This document shows, one piece after another, positions 11,553-11,954 of a stretch of 11,954 nucleotides of DNA. The DNA comes from Clostridia bacterium (lineage in GTDB: Bacteria > Bacillota > Clostridia > Oscillospirales > CAG-382). Within the stretch, counting starts at the first letter, position 1, and each line of letters opens with the position of its first letter. The stretch lies in assembly GCA_017959195.1 (NCBI GenBank), contig JAGDBE010000179.1:1-11954 (forward strand), given 5' to 3'. A model generated the notes under the pieces. It worked only from the letters and a program-made list of their open reading frames with translations, was not told the DNA's origin and did no database searches. The position numbers and the translations under genes are program-made.

Positions 11553-11954
11553 TTATTTGTAGCAGCGGTACAAAAACGTAACGTAAACCGCGCGTACACA
11601 TGCGTCTTCGGGGTTGAACGACGAGTCGGGGCTGATAAGTCCGCGGCTTTCCGCCCAGATTACCGCAGGCGCAAACCAGTCGCCGGAGTTTACGTCGCCG
11701 AACGACGAATTTCCGTTTTGCACGGGCGAACCCTCTGCGCGGTAAAGGAACGTTACCGCCTGCGCGCGCGTCGTAGCGTCGCCCGGGTGGAACTGTACGT
11801 CGTCCGATACCGAAATAAGGCCGTTTTCAAACGCCCACAAAACCGGCTTGTAGAAGTAATCTTTTTCGGTTACGTCTGTAAAGGGGCTTACCTTCAACGA
11901 CGGCTTGGGCATGCCCTTTACGCGCCAGATGAAAGTAAGCGCCTGCGCTCTTTC
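11553..11954 (-). CDS. C-terminal part of an SLH-domain surface protein, partial
   Basis: The gene enters from beyond the right edge; 133 codons plus the stop are visible. The frame is open up to the edge, reading ERAQALTFIWRVKG before MPKP, so the methionine at 11912 is internal and not a start. The visible part has the end of one SLH repeat (residues 1-14), a full second (about 23-70, FTDV to TFLYRAEG) and a full third (about 78-132, FGDV to TFLYR). These bind the protein to the secondary cell-wall polymer. The third repeat is slightly divergent (CVRAVYV in place of the usual TRAQAV). The N-terminal functional part is outside the window, so its role cannot be told. It ends in its own terminator and is not part of the STAS operon. 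Confidence 0.92.
   Translation of the reverse strand, partial: ERAQALTFIWRVKGMPKPSLKVSPFTDVTEKDYFYKPVLWAFENGLISVSDDVQFHPGDATTRAQAVTFLYRAEGSPVQNGNSSFGDVNSGDWFAPAVIWAESRGLISPDSSFNPEDACVRAVYVTFLYRCYK

Noticed and set aside
11330..11599. 89-codon open frame on the minus strand between the SLH gene and the STAS operon
   Set aside because: It overlaps the SLH gene end, passes through a strong terminator hairpin and the STAS promoter, and has no ribosome binding site.

Overview
The window looks like a chromosomal segment of a low- to mid-GC Firmicute, most likely of the class Clostridia. The evidence is the rpsF-ssb-rpsR cluster, a nifS-nifU pair divergent from an Rrf2 regulator, strong AGGAGG-type ribosome binding sites, near-consensus sigma-A promoters with 17-base spacers, surface proteins with SLH repeats, and a possible mother-cell sporulation promoter. 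The species cannot be read from the sequence. No rRNA, tRNA, CRISPR array, insertion sequence or phage gene is visible.

Layout from left to right. (1) 1-2207: an iron-sulfur module. The scaffold protein NifU/IscU and cysteine desulfurase NifS/IscS run leftward from a perfect sigma-A promoter. An Rrf2/IscR-type regulator with a cysteine cluster runs rightward, with a separate promoter in the shared 150-base gap. A 23-base inverted repeat sits on the nifS promoter, and a similar half-site lies in the regulator's own promoter. (2) 2301-3705: a leftward RluA-type pseudouridine synthase translationally coupled to a CYTH-fold protein; both probably start at GTG. (3) 3731-4923: the leftward operon rpsF-ssb-rpsR, with a strong promoter, an 80-base leader that can fold over the rpsF ribosome binding site, and a terminator hairpin. 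(4) 4971-5791: a rightward RadC/JAB-family protein with its own promoter and a bidirectional terminator. (5) 5809-6801: a leftward, unrecognised, cysteine-rich protein (22 Cys in 303 residues) behind a candidate sigma-K promoter, suggesting a spore-layer protein. (6) 6832-11394: a leftward four-gene operon from a strong sigma-A promoter, with about 117 bases of leader. It encodes a free STAS protein, a three-part STAS/APH-like kinase/HATPase protein, a PHP phosphoesterase, and a secreted SGNH hydrolase with three SLH repeats. (7) 11489-11954: the C-terminal end of another SLH protein, running in from beyond the right edge, with its terminator.

The most unusual part is region 6. An anti-sigma-antagonist-like STAS domain, an aminoglycoside-phosphotransferase-fold kinase and an RsbW/SpoIIAB-like ATPase are joined in one chain, next to a separate STAS protein. 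All appear to be co-transcribed with a PHP phosphoesterase and a cell-wall-anchored hydrolase. This suggests a partner-switching device linked to the cell surface, but neither a sigma factor nor a PP2C phosphatase is present in the window, so its output is unknown.
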